Positions 1 through 6,315 of a stretch of 6,887 bases of DNA are shown piece by piece; position 1 is the stretch's first letter; each line of letters begins with the position of its first letter. The position numbers and the translations under genes were made by a program. Source of the stretch: Bacteroides sp. (GTDB lineage: Bacteria > Bacteroidota > Bacteroidia > Bacteroidales > Bacteroidaceae); contig JASLCM010000041.1 in assembly GCA_030151845.1 (NCBI GenBank), positions 1 to 6,887 on the forward strand, in the 5' to 3' direction. The notes beneath the pieces are model-generated. The model was not told the origin of the DNA and ran no database searches. It saw only the letters and a program-made list of their open reading frames with translations.

Positions 1-45
1 CTTTCTTCTTGCTCTAGAAGCAACATGATTTACCGATCTTGGCAT
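1..45 (-). CDS. rplT: 50S ribosomal protein L20, N-terminal fragment (cut by window edge)
   Basis: Only the first 15 codons are inside the window. Read on the minus strand from the ATG at 45-43 they give MPRSVNHVASRARRK, the typical basic N-terminus of bacterial L20, and the frame is open to the window edge. L20 is an early-assembly 23S rRNA-binding protein of the large subunit. In E. coli and Bacillus it also represses its own operon by binding its mRNA. The gene follows rpmI, as in almost all bacteria, but behind a fairly long 91 bp spacer that can fold. No Shine-Dalgarno motif precedes the ATG, only an A-rich stretch, which is usual for Bacteroidota. Identification is secure despite the short length because sequence and gene order agree. 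Confidence 0.93.
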   Translation of the reverse strand, partial: MPRSVNHVASRARRK

Positions 46-62
46 AGTTTTTTGTTTTTGAA

Positions 63-99
63 TGTTAGCGTCACCTACTAGTGATCTTTGGGCTAAACA
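63..99 (-). promoter_or_regulatory. Imperfect hairpin in the rpmI-rplT spacer, candidate L20 operator
   Basis: In the minus-strand RNA, UGUUUAGC (99-92) pairs with GCUAACA (69-63) over 7 bp with one bulged base. Inside it, UCAC (84-81) pairs with GUGA (74-71) around a six-base loop. The two helices are separated by an asymmetric internal loop, CCAAAGA on the 5' side and a single C on the 3' side. The structure ends 17 bases before the rplT ATG. It has no following U-run, so it is not a terminator. A competing pairing of CTAA (93-96) with TTAG (105-108) is possible. Regulation by L20 is inferred from position only; the sequence does not prove it. Confidence 0.4.
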
Positions 100-136
100 C
101 TCGGTTAGTACTTAAAAATAAAACTTTGTTCGTTTA

Positions 137-334
137 CTACTTTAACGCAAGTAGCTCTTTAATCTGCTTCTCATCTGTTGGATGAACTAAAGTAGATTTA
201 CATAAGTTTCTTTTTCTCTTTTTGCTCTTTTTAGTCAAGATGTGACTATGAAAGGCATGCTTTCTTTTGATTTTACCTGTTCCGGTAAGAGCAAATCTCT
301 TTTTTGCACCGGAATTAGTTTTCATCTTTGGCAT
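137..334 (-). CDS. rpmI: 50S ribosomal protein L35
   Basis: The 65-residue product is small and very basic and starts MPKMKTNSGAKKRF, the hallmark N-terminus of bacterial L35. It continues with the conserved basic middle (KIKRKHAFHSHILTKKSKKR, about residues 21-40) and ends near the usual family length of 64-66. L35 is a structural protein of the large ribosomal subunit. The gene sits between infC (88 bp upstream) and rplT (91 bp downstream), the classical infC-rpmI-rplT order. The start is the only reasonable ATG. No Shine-Dalgarno motif is seen, only an AT-rich leader. The spacer before it holds a terminator-like hairpin and no obvious promoter, so expression probably depends on readthrough from thrS or infC. 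Confidence 0.97.
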   Translation of the reverse strand: MPKMKTNSGAKKRFALTGTGKIKRKHAFHSHILTKKSKKRKRNLCKSTLVHPTDEKQIKELLALK

Positions 335-359
335 TTTTCTTATTTTAAATTGTTAATAT

Positions 360-406
360 AAAAATGATAGCGCAACTATACCTATACGCGCGCTATTCAT
401 TTTTTT
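360..406 (-). terminator. Terminator-like hairpin between infC and rpmI (attenuator candidate)
   Basis: In the minus-strand RNA an A-rich run followed by UGAAUAGCGC (404-390) pairs with GCGCUAUCAUUUUU (373-360). The stem is about 14 bp with a single bulged base, closed by four consecutive G-C pairs (GCGC) and a 16-base apical region. The 3' arm ends in a run of five U. That is the form of a Rho-independent terminator, but it lies inside an operon that is normally co-transcribed, 25 bp before the rpmI ATG, and no promoter is visible after it. It may be a partial terminator, an attenuator, or a structure used in L20 or IF3 control. The 16-base loop makes it weaker than the window's other terminators. 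Confidence 0.5.
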
Positions 407-422
407 CTATATAGTATATAAA

Positions 423-986
423 CTATTTCTTTTTAGGAGATAACATGATAGTCATACGCTTTCCCTCTAGAATTGGAAGTTGATCAACCTTCGCCTCTTC
501 CGCCAAATCATTGGCAAAACGTAACAACAACAATTCACCTTGTTCTTTAAAAACAATAGAACGTCCTTTAAAAAAGACATACGCCTTTACTTTATCTCCG
601 CTCTCCAAAAAACCTCTGGCATGCTTGAGTTTAAAATTGTAATCGTGATCGTCTGTTTGAGGTCCAAAACGAATCTCTTTAACATTCACTTTTACTTGCT
701 TAGCTCTTTGTTCTTTTTGTTTTTTCTTTAATTGATAAAGAAATTTTGAATAGTCTATAATCCGACAAACTGGTGGATTAGCCTTTGGTGAGATCTCTAC
801 TAGGTCTACACCTTCTTCTTGAGCCATCTTTAAAGCAACCTTTATTGGATATACTTCAGATTCACCTTCACCAACAACTCTCACCTCTTGGGAGCGAATC
901 TGTTCATTGATTCTGTGTTGTTGCTCTCTTCGATTATTATTCATGAAACGACGATTTCTTCTTTGTTTGTTTTTAATTATAGCCAA
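423..986 (-). CDS. infC: Translation initiation factor IF-3
   Basis: IF3 binds the 30S subunit, keeps it from joining 50S too early, and checks the start codon and initiator tRNA. Counting from a TTG at 986-984 (187 residues), the N domain holds RINEQIR (25-31), VDLVEISP (60-67) and PPVC..IDYSKF (71-82). A lysine-rich linker helix follows (about 83-102). The C domain has EIRFGPQTDDHDYNFKLKHA (104-123), VKAYVFFKGR (133-142) and the end motif LEGKRMTIMLSPKKK. The start is uncertain. The only in-frame ATG (944-942) gives MNNNRREQQHRINEQ, 173 residues. Upstream in-frame codons offer only TTG (986, 1010) or ATA/ATT codons before a stop at about 1034-1036. I prefer TTG 986 because it yields MAIIKNKQRRNRRF, resembling the MAI-plus-basic starts I recall in Bacteroidota IF3. 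It lies 77 bp after thrS. Confidence 0.95.
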   Translation of the reverse strand: MAIIKNKQRRNRRFMNNNRREQQHRINEQIRSQEVRVVGEGESEVYPIKVALKMAQEEGVDLVEISPKANPPVCRIIDYSKFLYQLKKKQKEQRAKQVKVNVKEIRFGPQTDDHDYNFKLKHARGFLESGDKVKAYVFFKGRSIVFKEQGELLLLRFANDLAEEAKVDQLPILEGKRMTIMLSPKKK

Positions 987-1007
987 ATTCTTTATTAACT
1001 CTTTACA

Positions 1008-1071
1008 CAAGGCAAACTTTAGAACATTGTATTAATGTTACGCCTTGATATTCAGTGGCAAATTTACCACT
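1008..1071 (-). promoter_or_regulatory. Two consecutive hairpins in the thrS-infC junction, candidate infC leader control
   Basis: The first hairpin overlaps the thrS stop codon: AGUGGUA (1071-1065) pairs with UGCCACU (1060-1054) around an AAUU loop, with one G-U pair. The second is two-tiered. CAAGGC (1047-1042) pairs with GCCUUG (1013-1008), and inside it AACAUU (1039-1034) pairs with AAUGUU (1028-1023) around a five-base loop. A 2-by-9 asymmetric internal loop separates the tiers. Neither hairpin is followed by a U-run, so termination is unlikely. The furthest upstream possible infC start, UUG at 1010-1008, would be buried in the 3' arm, while the preferred UUG at 986 lies 21 bases beyond it. 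A regulatory role is inferred; pairing alone does not establish it. Confidence 0.4.
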
Positions 1072-3004
1072 TATTTATCATATTTTGAACTTCTTCGTCT
1101 ACTTTTTTCGCAAATTCCTCAATTTTCACAACACCTTGGTCGCCTTCACCCTGTTTACGAACAGAAACTGTTCTATTTTCAGACTCAGATTCGCCAACAA
1201 TTAGCATATAAGGAATTCTCTTTAATTCGTTATCACGTATTTTTCTACCAATTTTTTCGTTTCGATCATCTACAATAGAACGAATATCAAACTGATCTAG
1301 GATAGATTGTACCTCCTTAGCATAGTCATTAAAGCGCTCGCTAATAGGTAAAATAGCTACCTGATCAGGAGTTAACCAAAGAGGGAACTTCCCTGCAGTG
1401 TGTTCTATTAAAACAGCAACAAAACGTTCCATTGAACCAAATGGAGCACGGTGAATCATAACAGGTCTATGTTTCAAGTTATCAGATCCTGTATACTCCA
1501 ATTGAAATCTTTCTGGCAAGTTATAATCTACCTGTATCGTACCCAACTGCCATTTACGACCTAGCGCATCACGCACCATAAAGTCTAGTTTTGGACCATA
1601 AAAAGCAGCCTCTCCTAGTTCAATATTTGCCTTTAAACCCTTCTCTTTACAAGCCTCAACGATAGCTTGTTCTGCCTTTTCCCAATTTTCATCACTTCCT
1701 ATATATTTCTCTTTATTATTGGGGTCACGCAGAGAGATTTGCGCCTCAAAATTCTCAAAATCTAGTGCTTTAAATATTATAAAGATAATATCCATAACAC
1801 TTAGGAATTCTTCTTTTACCTGGTCAGGACGACAAAAGATATGTGCATCATCTTGAGTAAATCCTCTAACACGAGTTAACCCGTGAAGCTCCCCACTTTG
1901 CTCATAACGATAAACTGTACCAAACTCAGCTAAACGAAGAGGTAAATCTTTGTATGAATGTGGTTGCCATTTAAAAATTTCACAATGGTGAGGACAGTTC
2001 ATTGGTTTTAATAGATACTCTTCATTTTCTTCTGGTGTATGAATTGGTTGAAATGAATCTTTACCATATTTAGCATAGTGGCCAGAGGTAATATACAACT
2101 CCTTATTACCAATATGTGGAGTAATTACTTGTTGATAACCAAATCTCTTTTGAATTTTCTTTAAGAAATCCTCTAAACGAAGACGCAAAGCAGTTCCTTT
2201 CGGTAACCACATAGGAAGTCCCTTACCAACAGTTTCTGAGAACATGAAGAGATCCATCTCCTTACCAATCTTGCGATGATCTCTCTTCTTAGCCTCCTCA
2301 ACCATCTCAAGGTATTCAGTTAGCATTTTCTGTTTTGGAAAAGTTATCCCGTAGATACGAGTAAGCATTTTCTTGTCCTCTTGTCCTCTCCAATAGGCAC
2401 CGGCAATAGCCGTTAGCTTTATTGCTTTAATTGCAGAGGTATCTGGTAAGTGAGGACCACGACAAAGGTCAGTGAAATTACCTTGAGTATAGGTTGTTAT
2501 CGAACCATCTTCAAGTTCTTCTATTAATTCACATTTGTAAGTTTCACCCCTATTTTTAAACATTTCTAAAGCATCCGCCTTAGAGATACTTTCTCTAACT
2601 AAAGTCTCTTTTTCTTTCACTAAAGCTTTCATCTTAGCTTCAATAGCGGGTAGGTCACTCTCCTTAATGATGGTCTCACCAGGATCTACATCATAGTAGA
2701 AACCGTTTTCAATAGCTGGACCTATACCAAATTGAATCCCCGGATAAAGCTCTTGCAGAGCTTCTGCTAATAAGTGTGCACTCGTATGCCAAAAAGCATG
2801 CTTTCCTTCCTCGTCCTCCCACTTGTAAAGAATGATTTCTGCATCCTCCGTAATGGGGCGAGTTACATCATAGATTTGCCCGTTAACACCACAAGCTAAT
2901 ACCTCTTTAGCTAGACGTGAACTAATTGATTTTGCAATCTCTTTTCCTGTAATCCCTTTCTCAAATTCCTTCACAGAACCATCAGGGAATGTTATCTTTA
3001 TCAT
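1064..3004 (-). CDS. thrS: Threonine--tRNA ligase
   Basis: This cytoplasmic class II synthetase attaches threonine to tRNA-Thr using ATP. The 646-residue length matches the full bacterial form. Domains in order are: TGS (about 1-61); editing domain (about 62-225) with HTSAH (His73, His77) and CRGPH (Cys181, His185), which clears mischarged Ser-tRNA; catalytic core (about 245-540); and anticodon-binding domain (about 545-646). The zinc site is intact: Cys337 in MNCPHHC, His388 in DDAHIF and His518 in HRAPFGSMERF. The motif 2 arginine is Arg366 (TVYRYE) and the motif 3 arginine is Arg527. The ATG gives MIKITFPDGSVKEFEKG, the expected TGS start. A 76 bp spacer with a possible -7 box separates it from the TPR gene. 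It heads thrS-infC-rpmI-rplT. No key residue is missing. Confidence 0.98.
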   Translation of the reverse strand: MIKITFPDGSVKEFEKGITGKEIAKSISSRLAKEVLACGVNGQIYDVTRPITEDAEIILYKWEDEEGKHAFWHTSAHLLAEALQELYPGIQFGIGPAIENGFYYDVDPGETIIKESDLPAIEAKMKALVKEKETLVRESISKADALEMFKNRGETYKCELIEELEDGSITTYTQGNFTDLCRGPHLPDTSAIKAIKLTAIAGAYWRGQEDKKMLTRIYGITFPKQKMLTEYLEMVEEAKKRDHRKIGKEMDLFMFSETVGKGLPMWLPKGTALRLRLEDFLKKIQKRFGYQQVITPHIGNKELYITSGHYAKYGKDSFQPIHTPEENEEYLLKPMNCPHHCEIFKWQPHSYKDLPLRLAEFGTVYRYEQSGELHGLTRVRGFTQDDAHIFCRPDQVKEEFLSVMDIIFIIFKALDFENFEAQISLRDPNNKEKYIGSDENWEKAEQAIVEACKEKGLKANIELGEAAFYGPKLDFMVRDALGRKWQLGTIQVDYNLPERFQLEYTGSDNLKHRPVMIHRAPFGSMERFVAVLIEHTAGKFPLWLTPDQVAILPISERFNDYAKEVQSILDQFDIRSIVDDRNEKIGRKIRDNELKRIPYMLIVGESESENRTVSVRKQGEGDQGVVKIEEFAKKVDEEVQNMINKW

Positions 3005-3027
3005 AGTTGCCTATTTATTATCTGGTT

Positions 3028-3057
3028 TAGCACACAAAAATACTTATTTAAGTGCTA
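3028..3057 (-). promoter_or_regulatory. Candidate thrS promoter -7 box inside an inverted repeat
   Basis: TATTTTTG (3042-3035 on the minus strand) matches the Bacteroidota -7 consensus TAnnTTTG exactly. It would start RNA near 3030, about 25 bases before the thrS ATG. No TTG or TTTG is found at the expected -33 position, which weakens the call. The box lies between the arms of a perfect six-base inverted repeat, TAGCAC (3028-3033) and GTGCTA (3052-3057). A shorter AAAT/ATTT pairing sits inside it. The dyad could be an operator or simply the 3' end hairpin of the TPR transcript, but no U-run follows it. Confidence 0.35.
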
Positions 3058-3080
3058 ATATTCTATTTTTTAAAAAATAA

Positions 3081-5105
3081 TTAGTCTGGTATATCCGTAA
3101 AACGCTTAATTACATTATACGCTGAATAGATTCCCAACTCGCCAGCCTTACTTAGGTCTGCTACACCTTCTCTATTCTCTCCTAAGAAGATTTTAGTTAA
3201 CCCTCTATTAAAGTATGCTTCAGCGAAATCTGGGTTTAGTTGTATTGCTTTATCGTAATGGATCAATGCCGCTCGATAGTCCTTTATCAAGTTAAAGATA
3301 TTACCTAAATTGTAATACGCATATACAAAGTCTGGCTGAAGTTCTATTACTCTCTTCAAATCTTTAACCACCATCTCGTAATCTAATTTTGGAGCTCCTT
3401 CCCCACTTTTTCTAACATCAACCACTTTCTCCTCAGCACGTTGATATTCCAACTCCTTGTAGCGAACAATAGCACGCATAAAGTAGGCTGGAAAGAAAGA
3501 GGAGTCGAGTAGTGTTGCCTTAGTAAAATCTTCTATAGCACTAGAGAAATCCTGCACCAGATAAAAATCCATTCCTCGTACAAAACGCTTTATCGCATTT
3601 TCATTATCTCCTAATATATCAGAAGTATGCGTATTAACCCATTCGAAATGAAGGTTTACCTGGTCTTCGGTTAAAGGGGCTTCTCGATTGGTTATATGCA
3701 ATTTAGCAGGAATTTGTTTAGCTTCAAACAGTTTCTCTATTAATTTATGGTAGTGCACAATTCGACGAATCTCACTAACCTTTTCATAGTAAGTCAACGC
3801 ATACATCGGCTCTAGTTGAATGGCAACATTCCTATCTTGAACTCTACCTCGGTAGTCGCTTGCATACTGACGAATGTTATCGGAATCATCTGCAACTACT
3901 ATTTTTCTATAATTGTTCATGTTCCGGTCCGACTTCTTTCTTGTCTTATCTTCCTCCTTTTTAACCTCTTCCGACTCACTTTCATCGTTTTGTGCTAAAT
4001 CATTCTTATTTTGTCGGTCTAATTGCATCTTCAGTATTTTTACTTCATCCTCCTTTGCCAAGCTGTATTTTCCCATTTTTCGATAAGCCTCAGCTCTTTG
4101 GTAATACCCAGCTAAAAAGTTAGAGTGTACCTCTATTACCTTCGAGTAGTCTTGTACTGCTCCTTGAAGATCTCCGGTTTGTGCCCTTAACACTCCTCGA
4201 TTAAAAGTTGCCATTAAGTTATCGGGCTCTATTTCTAAAACAAAATCAAAATCCTCTATTGCCCGATTATCATCACCCACTTGAGCTCTAAGCAACCCTC
4301 TATTGTAATGTCCTATAAAATTATAAGGATCTATATCTAAGGCTAGATCATAGTCACTCATTGCCCCCCTTAAGTTATTTTGATGATATCTTGCCAAAGC
4401 CCTATTGATGTAGATACTAGCATTTCTAACACTTAAATGAGCAGCTTTAGTTAAATCAGCCTCTGCCTCTTTATATTTTCCCTGTTGCAATAAAAGCATA
4501 GCTCTCGCATTCCAAGGATCGGCATCGTAACGATCCAACTCAATGGCTTGATTAAACAGACTCAATGCTTGGACAGTATCTTTTTGGTGAATTAGAGTCT
4601 CTCCCTTTAATAGATAGGCTGTAGAATATTTAGGTGCAATTTCCAGTAAGCGATCCACACTTACTAAGGCCTCATCATACTCTTTTTTTTGCAAGTAGCA
4701 AAGCACTAAATTGTTCCAAAGAGGAAGACTCTCAGGGGCATAAGTTAAAGCTTGTTTATAATCTTCAATCGCACCATCAAAATTGTTTTGCTTTATTCTA
4801 GCCAAACCACGAATCTGATAAATGCCTACCACAAAAGGATTACGGTGCATAGCTTCGTTACAGTCTGACTCTGCACCCTGATAATCTTCTAAGTTTAGCT
4901 TAGCCAGACTTCTAAAGAAATAAGGTTCATACAAGTAGGGTTTTGCATTAATTACCTGATTAAAGTATTGGATAGAGAGTACATAGTCCTCAAAATAGAG
5001 CGCATTACGAGCTATCATCATAACCCGCTCTGTATTTATTTGTCCCAATAACATCATTGGAAAAAACACAAACAACAATAACAGTTCTCTTTTTTTCTTA
5101 TACAT
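3081..5105 (-). CDS. Exported tetratricopeptide-repeat (TPR) protein of unknown function
   Basis: The 674-residue product starts with a likely signal peptide: MYKKKR, a hydrophobic core at 8-20, and probable cleavage at LLG/QINT near residue 21-22, a Bacteroidota-type site. A long TPR array follows. A 34-residue period runs without a break from about 59 to 364 (nine units), preceded by one degenerate unit (about 25-58). Signatures such as YNRG.LRA..GD...AI.DF...L.I.P recur. A charged linker rich in Lys, Asp and Glu (about 365-395) leads into a non-repeat region (about 396-500). At the C-terminus (about 504-661) there are four more TPR-like units, one interrupted by about 22 residues near 559-580. 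TPR arrays bind other proteins, so a periplasmic or surface-associated scaffold is the best inference. No catalytic motif is seen. Synteny between def/ruvX and thrS, as I recall it from Bacteroides, suggests a conserved core gene. Partner unknown. Confidence 0.9.
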   Translation of the reverse strand: MYKKKRELLLLFVFFPMMLLGQINTERVMMIARNALYFEDYVLSIQYFNQVINAKPYLYEPYFFRSLAKLNLEDYQGAESDCNEAMHRNPFVVGIYQIRGLARIKQNNFDGAIEDYKQALTYAPESLPLWNNLVLCYLQKKEYDEALVSVDRLLEIAPKYSTAYLLKGETLIHQKDTVQALSLFNQAIELDRYDADPWNARAMLLLQQGKYKEAEADLTKAAHLSVRNASIYINRALARYHQNNLRGAMSDYDLALDIDPYNFIGHYNRGLLRAQVGDDNRAIEDFDFVLEIEPDNLMATFNRGVLRAQTGDLQGAVQDYSKVIEVHSNFLAGYYQRAEAYRKMGKYSLAKEDEVKILKMQLDRQNKNDLAQNDESESEEVKKEEDKTRKKSDRNMNNYRKIVVADDSDNIRQYASDYRGRVQDRNVAIQLEPMYALTYYEKVSEIRRIVHYHKLIEKLFEAKQIPAKLHITNREAPLTEDQVNLHFEWVNTHTSDILGDNENAIKRFVRGMDFYLVQDFSSAIEDFTKATLLDSSFFPAYFMRAIVRYKELEYQRAEEKVVDVRKSGEGAPKLDYEMVVKDLKRVIELQPDFVYAYYNLGNIFNLIKDYRAALIHYDKAIQLNPDFAEAYFNRGLTKIFLGENREGVADLSKAGELGIYSAYNVIKRFTDIPD

Positions 5106-5174
5106 GTACCTTATATTAACTCAAGAAACCTTGCTAAAATATTAATAAATACCTATGGTTCAAAAGGAAAAGAA

Positions 5175-5205
5175 CAAAGTTAACTTATTTTATTTAGCAA
5201 CAAAA
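5175..5205 (-). promoter_or_regulatory. Candidate Bacteroidota-type promoter of the TPR gene
   Basis: On the minus strand TTTTG (5205-5201) is followed, 18 bases later, by TAACTTTG (5182-5175). The second element is an exact match to the -7 box TAnnTTTG, and the first fits the -33 TTTG element at close to its usual distance. Transcription would start near 5170, leaving an AT-rich leader of about 65 bases before the ATG at 5105. Its place just after the def terminator supports a separate transcription unit. This is the best-matching promoter in the window. Confidence 0.6.
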
Positions 5206-5226
5206 TACCCCCTCTTCCAAAATAGA

Positions 5227-5252
5227 ATAAAAGCCTCAATTGAGGCTTTTAT
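5227..5252 (-). terminator. Intrinsic terminator of the ruvX-def unit
   Basis: A perfect 26 bp palindrome centred on CAATTG: GCCTCAATTGAGGC is flanked by an A-run on one side and a T-run on the other. In the minus-strand RNA it forms GCCUC/GAGGC with an AAUU loop, extended by A-U pairs and followed by UUUUAUUCUAUUUU. It starts 3 bp after the def stop codon. The symmetric A and T runs would let it work in either direction, but no gene faces it from the other side. Confidence 0.88.
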
Positions 5253-5255
5253 ATC

Positions 5256-5810
5256 TTATTTTACAGACTTAATCTTGTAAGAGGTTCTAGCTTTTCCTTT
5301 TACCAAAGCATTTAGCTTACCCCTTATCATCTGTTTTCGCAAAGGAGAGATATGATCGATAAACATTTTCCCATCCAGGTGATCAAACTCATGTTGAATA
5401 ACCCTTGCTAAGAAACCCTCTACCACCTCTTCGTGTTGTTCGAAGTTCTCATCCATATAACGCAAACGAATTTTATCTTTACGCTTTACTGTTTCATGGA
5501 TGCCAGGTAAACTCAAACACCCCTCATCCATAGCAACCTCTTCTCCCTCTCTCTCTTCAATGTGTCCATTGATAAAAACTCGTTTAACACCTTTTAATTC
5601 AGGCATATCTTCAGATAAGGCATCAAGGTCTATAACAACTAAACGAATAGGCAAGCCTACTTGTGGAGCAGCAAGTCCAATTCCATCTGCATGTTCCATG
5701 GTTTGGAACATATTTTCTATTAGTTCATCCAGTTTGGGATAATCAGAGTCAATATCCTCTGCAACCTTACGCAAAACAGGTTGTCCGTAAGTATAAATAG
5801 GTAATATCAT
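5256..5810 (-). CDS. def: Peptide deformylase
   Basis: This metalloenzyme removes the formyl group from the N-terminal methionine of new proteins at the ribosome. All three family motifs are intact in the 184-residue product: GIGLAAPQVG (43-52, with catalytic Gln50), EGCLSLPG (97-104, metal ligand Cys99) and QHEFDHLDG (139-147, metal ligands His140 and His144, catalytic Glu141). The length is normal for the family. The ATG gives MILPIYTYGQPVLRKVAEDI, the expected start. It lies 13 bp after ruvX with no terminator or promoter between, so the two are probably co-transcribed. A strong terminator follows immediately. In many bacteria def pairs with fmt; here its partner is ruvX, an arrangement I recall from Bacteroidales. 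Confidence 0.98.
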   Translation of the reverse strand: MILPIYTYGQPVLRKVAEDIDSDYPKLDELIENMFQTMEHADGIGLAAPQVGLPIRLVVIDLDALSEDMPELKGVKRVFINGHIEEREGEEVAMDEGCLSLPGIHETVKRKDKIRLRYMDENFEQHEEVVEGFLARVIQHEFDHLDGKMFIDHISPLRKQMIRGKLNALVKGKARTSYKIKSVK

Positions 5811-5823
5811 ATAAAACTTTTAT

Positions 5824-6246
5824 TTAAAACCTTCTACTTTCCATATAGGATTGTAAAATTATTGTTGCACTAATCTCATCAACCAATGCCTTATTCTGCC
5901 TATCTTTCTTCTTTAGTCCGGCAGATATCATTGCTTGATGAGCTATTGCCGATGTAAATCTTTCATCAACATACTCTATAGGAATAGAAGGATAGAGCTT
6001 TTTAAATCGTTGTACAAAGGGTTCAATGTACCTCATGCTCTCAGAAAGCTCATTATTTAGTTGCTTGGGCAACCCAATAACGACTTGAACTACTTTCTCT
6101 TTTAAAAAGTAGTCCTTTAAAAAATCAAAAAGATCATGAGTACGCACAGTCGTTAAACCATTGGCTATAAGCTGAAGAGAGTCACTAACAGCAATACCAG
6201 TACGTTTCCGACCATAATCTATAGCAAGAATTCTTCCATTTCCCAT
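5824..6246 (-). CDS. ruvX: RuvX/YqgF family Holliday junction resolvase-like nuclease
   Basis: This is an RNase H-fold nuclease of 140 residues, the usual family size. Visible motifs are the first beta-strand LAIDYGRKRTGIAVSD (7-22, acidic Asp10), VVIGLPKQLNNE (55-66), EYVDERFTS (91-99, Glu95) and VDEISATIILQSYME (122-136, Asp123). Asp10, Glu95 and Asp123 fit the metal-binding acidic set of the family. Members have been shown to cut Holliday junctions in some bacteria, while E. coli YqgF is linked to maturation of the 16S rRNA 5' end; which activity applies here cannot be read from sequence. The ATG at 6246 gives MGNGRILAIDYG. It is the first gene of the ruvX-def unit. A -7-like box lies only 4 bases before the start, so the mRNA may be nearly leaderless. 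Confidence 0.95.
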   Translation of the reverse strand: MGNGRILAIDYGRKRTGIAVSDSLQLIANGLTTVRTHDLFDFLKDYFLKEKVVQVVIGLPKQLNNELSESMRYIEPFVQRFKKLYPSIPIEYVDERFTSAIAHQAMISAGLKKKDRQNKALVDEISATIILQSYMESRRF

Positions 6247-6250
6247 AATA

Positions 6251-6258
6251 CAAAATTA
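6251..6258 (-). promoter_or_regulatory. Possible -7 box for ruvX-def
   Basis: TAATTTTG (6258-6251, minus strand) matches TAnnTTTG exactly. It ends 4 bases before the ruvX ATG, so RNA would start at or next to the start codon. No TTG is present at the expected -33 distance, and the surrounding sequence is AT-rich enough for a chance match. A promoter is needed somewhere here because two terminator-like hairpins lie just upstream. Confidence 0.3.
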
Positions 6259-6292
6259 CAATTAATATTTTGATTTAGCTGATATTCATTTT

Positions 6293-6314
6293 AAAAACCT
6301 CTAAATTAAGAGGC
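6293..6314 (-). terminator. Second, weaker terminator-like hairpin before ruvX
   Basis: In the minus-strand RNA CCUCU (6313-6309) pairs with AGAGG (6302-6298) around a six-base loop and is followed directly by five U (6297-6293). It lies only a few bases after the stronger terminator of the SGNH gene. The stem is short, so on its own it would be a weak stop, but the tandem position suggests a backup. Confidence 0.5.
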
Positions 6315-6315
6315 G

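Noticed and set aside
540..731. Plus-strand open frame of 63 codons
   Set aside because: It lies wholly inside infC on the other strand, has low-complexity F/L-rich content and no homology I recognise, so it is a shadow of the real gene.
1045..1278. Plus-strand open frame of 77 codons
   Set aside because: It is antisense to the thrS 3' end, and the intact, well-conserved thrS explains the sequence.
3005..3063. T-box riboswitch or tRNA-like leader before thrS
   Set aside because: The spacer to the TPR gene is only 76 bp, far too short for a T-box, and no specifier loop or T-box sequence is visible.
3816..3998. Plus-strand open frame of 60 codons with hydrophobic stretches
   Set aside because: It is antisense to the charged linker of the TPR gene. 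Its hydrophobic look comes from the complement of Asp/Glu/Lys codons and does not indicate a membrane protein.
4140..4460. Possible recent internal duplication in the TPR gene (similar NRG.LRAQ.GD units)
   Set aside because: The protein units are alike, but the DNA of neighbouring repeats differs widely in codon choice, so this is old repeat divergence and not a recent tandem duplication.
5500..5742. Plus-strand open frame of 80 codons, Ser/Pro-rich
   Set aside because: It overlaps the conserved motifs of def on the opposite strand and has no start context or recognisable domain.
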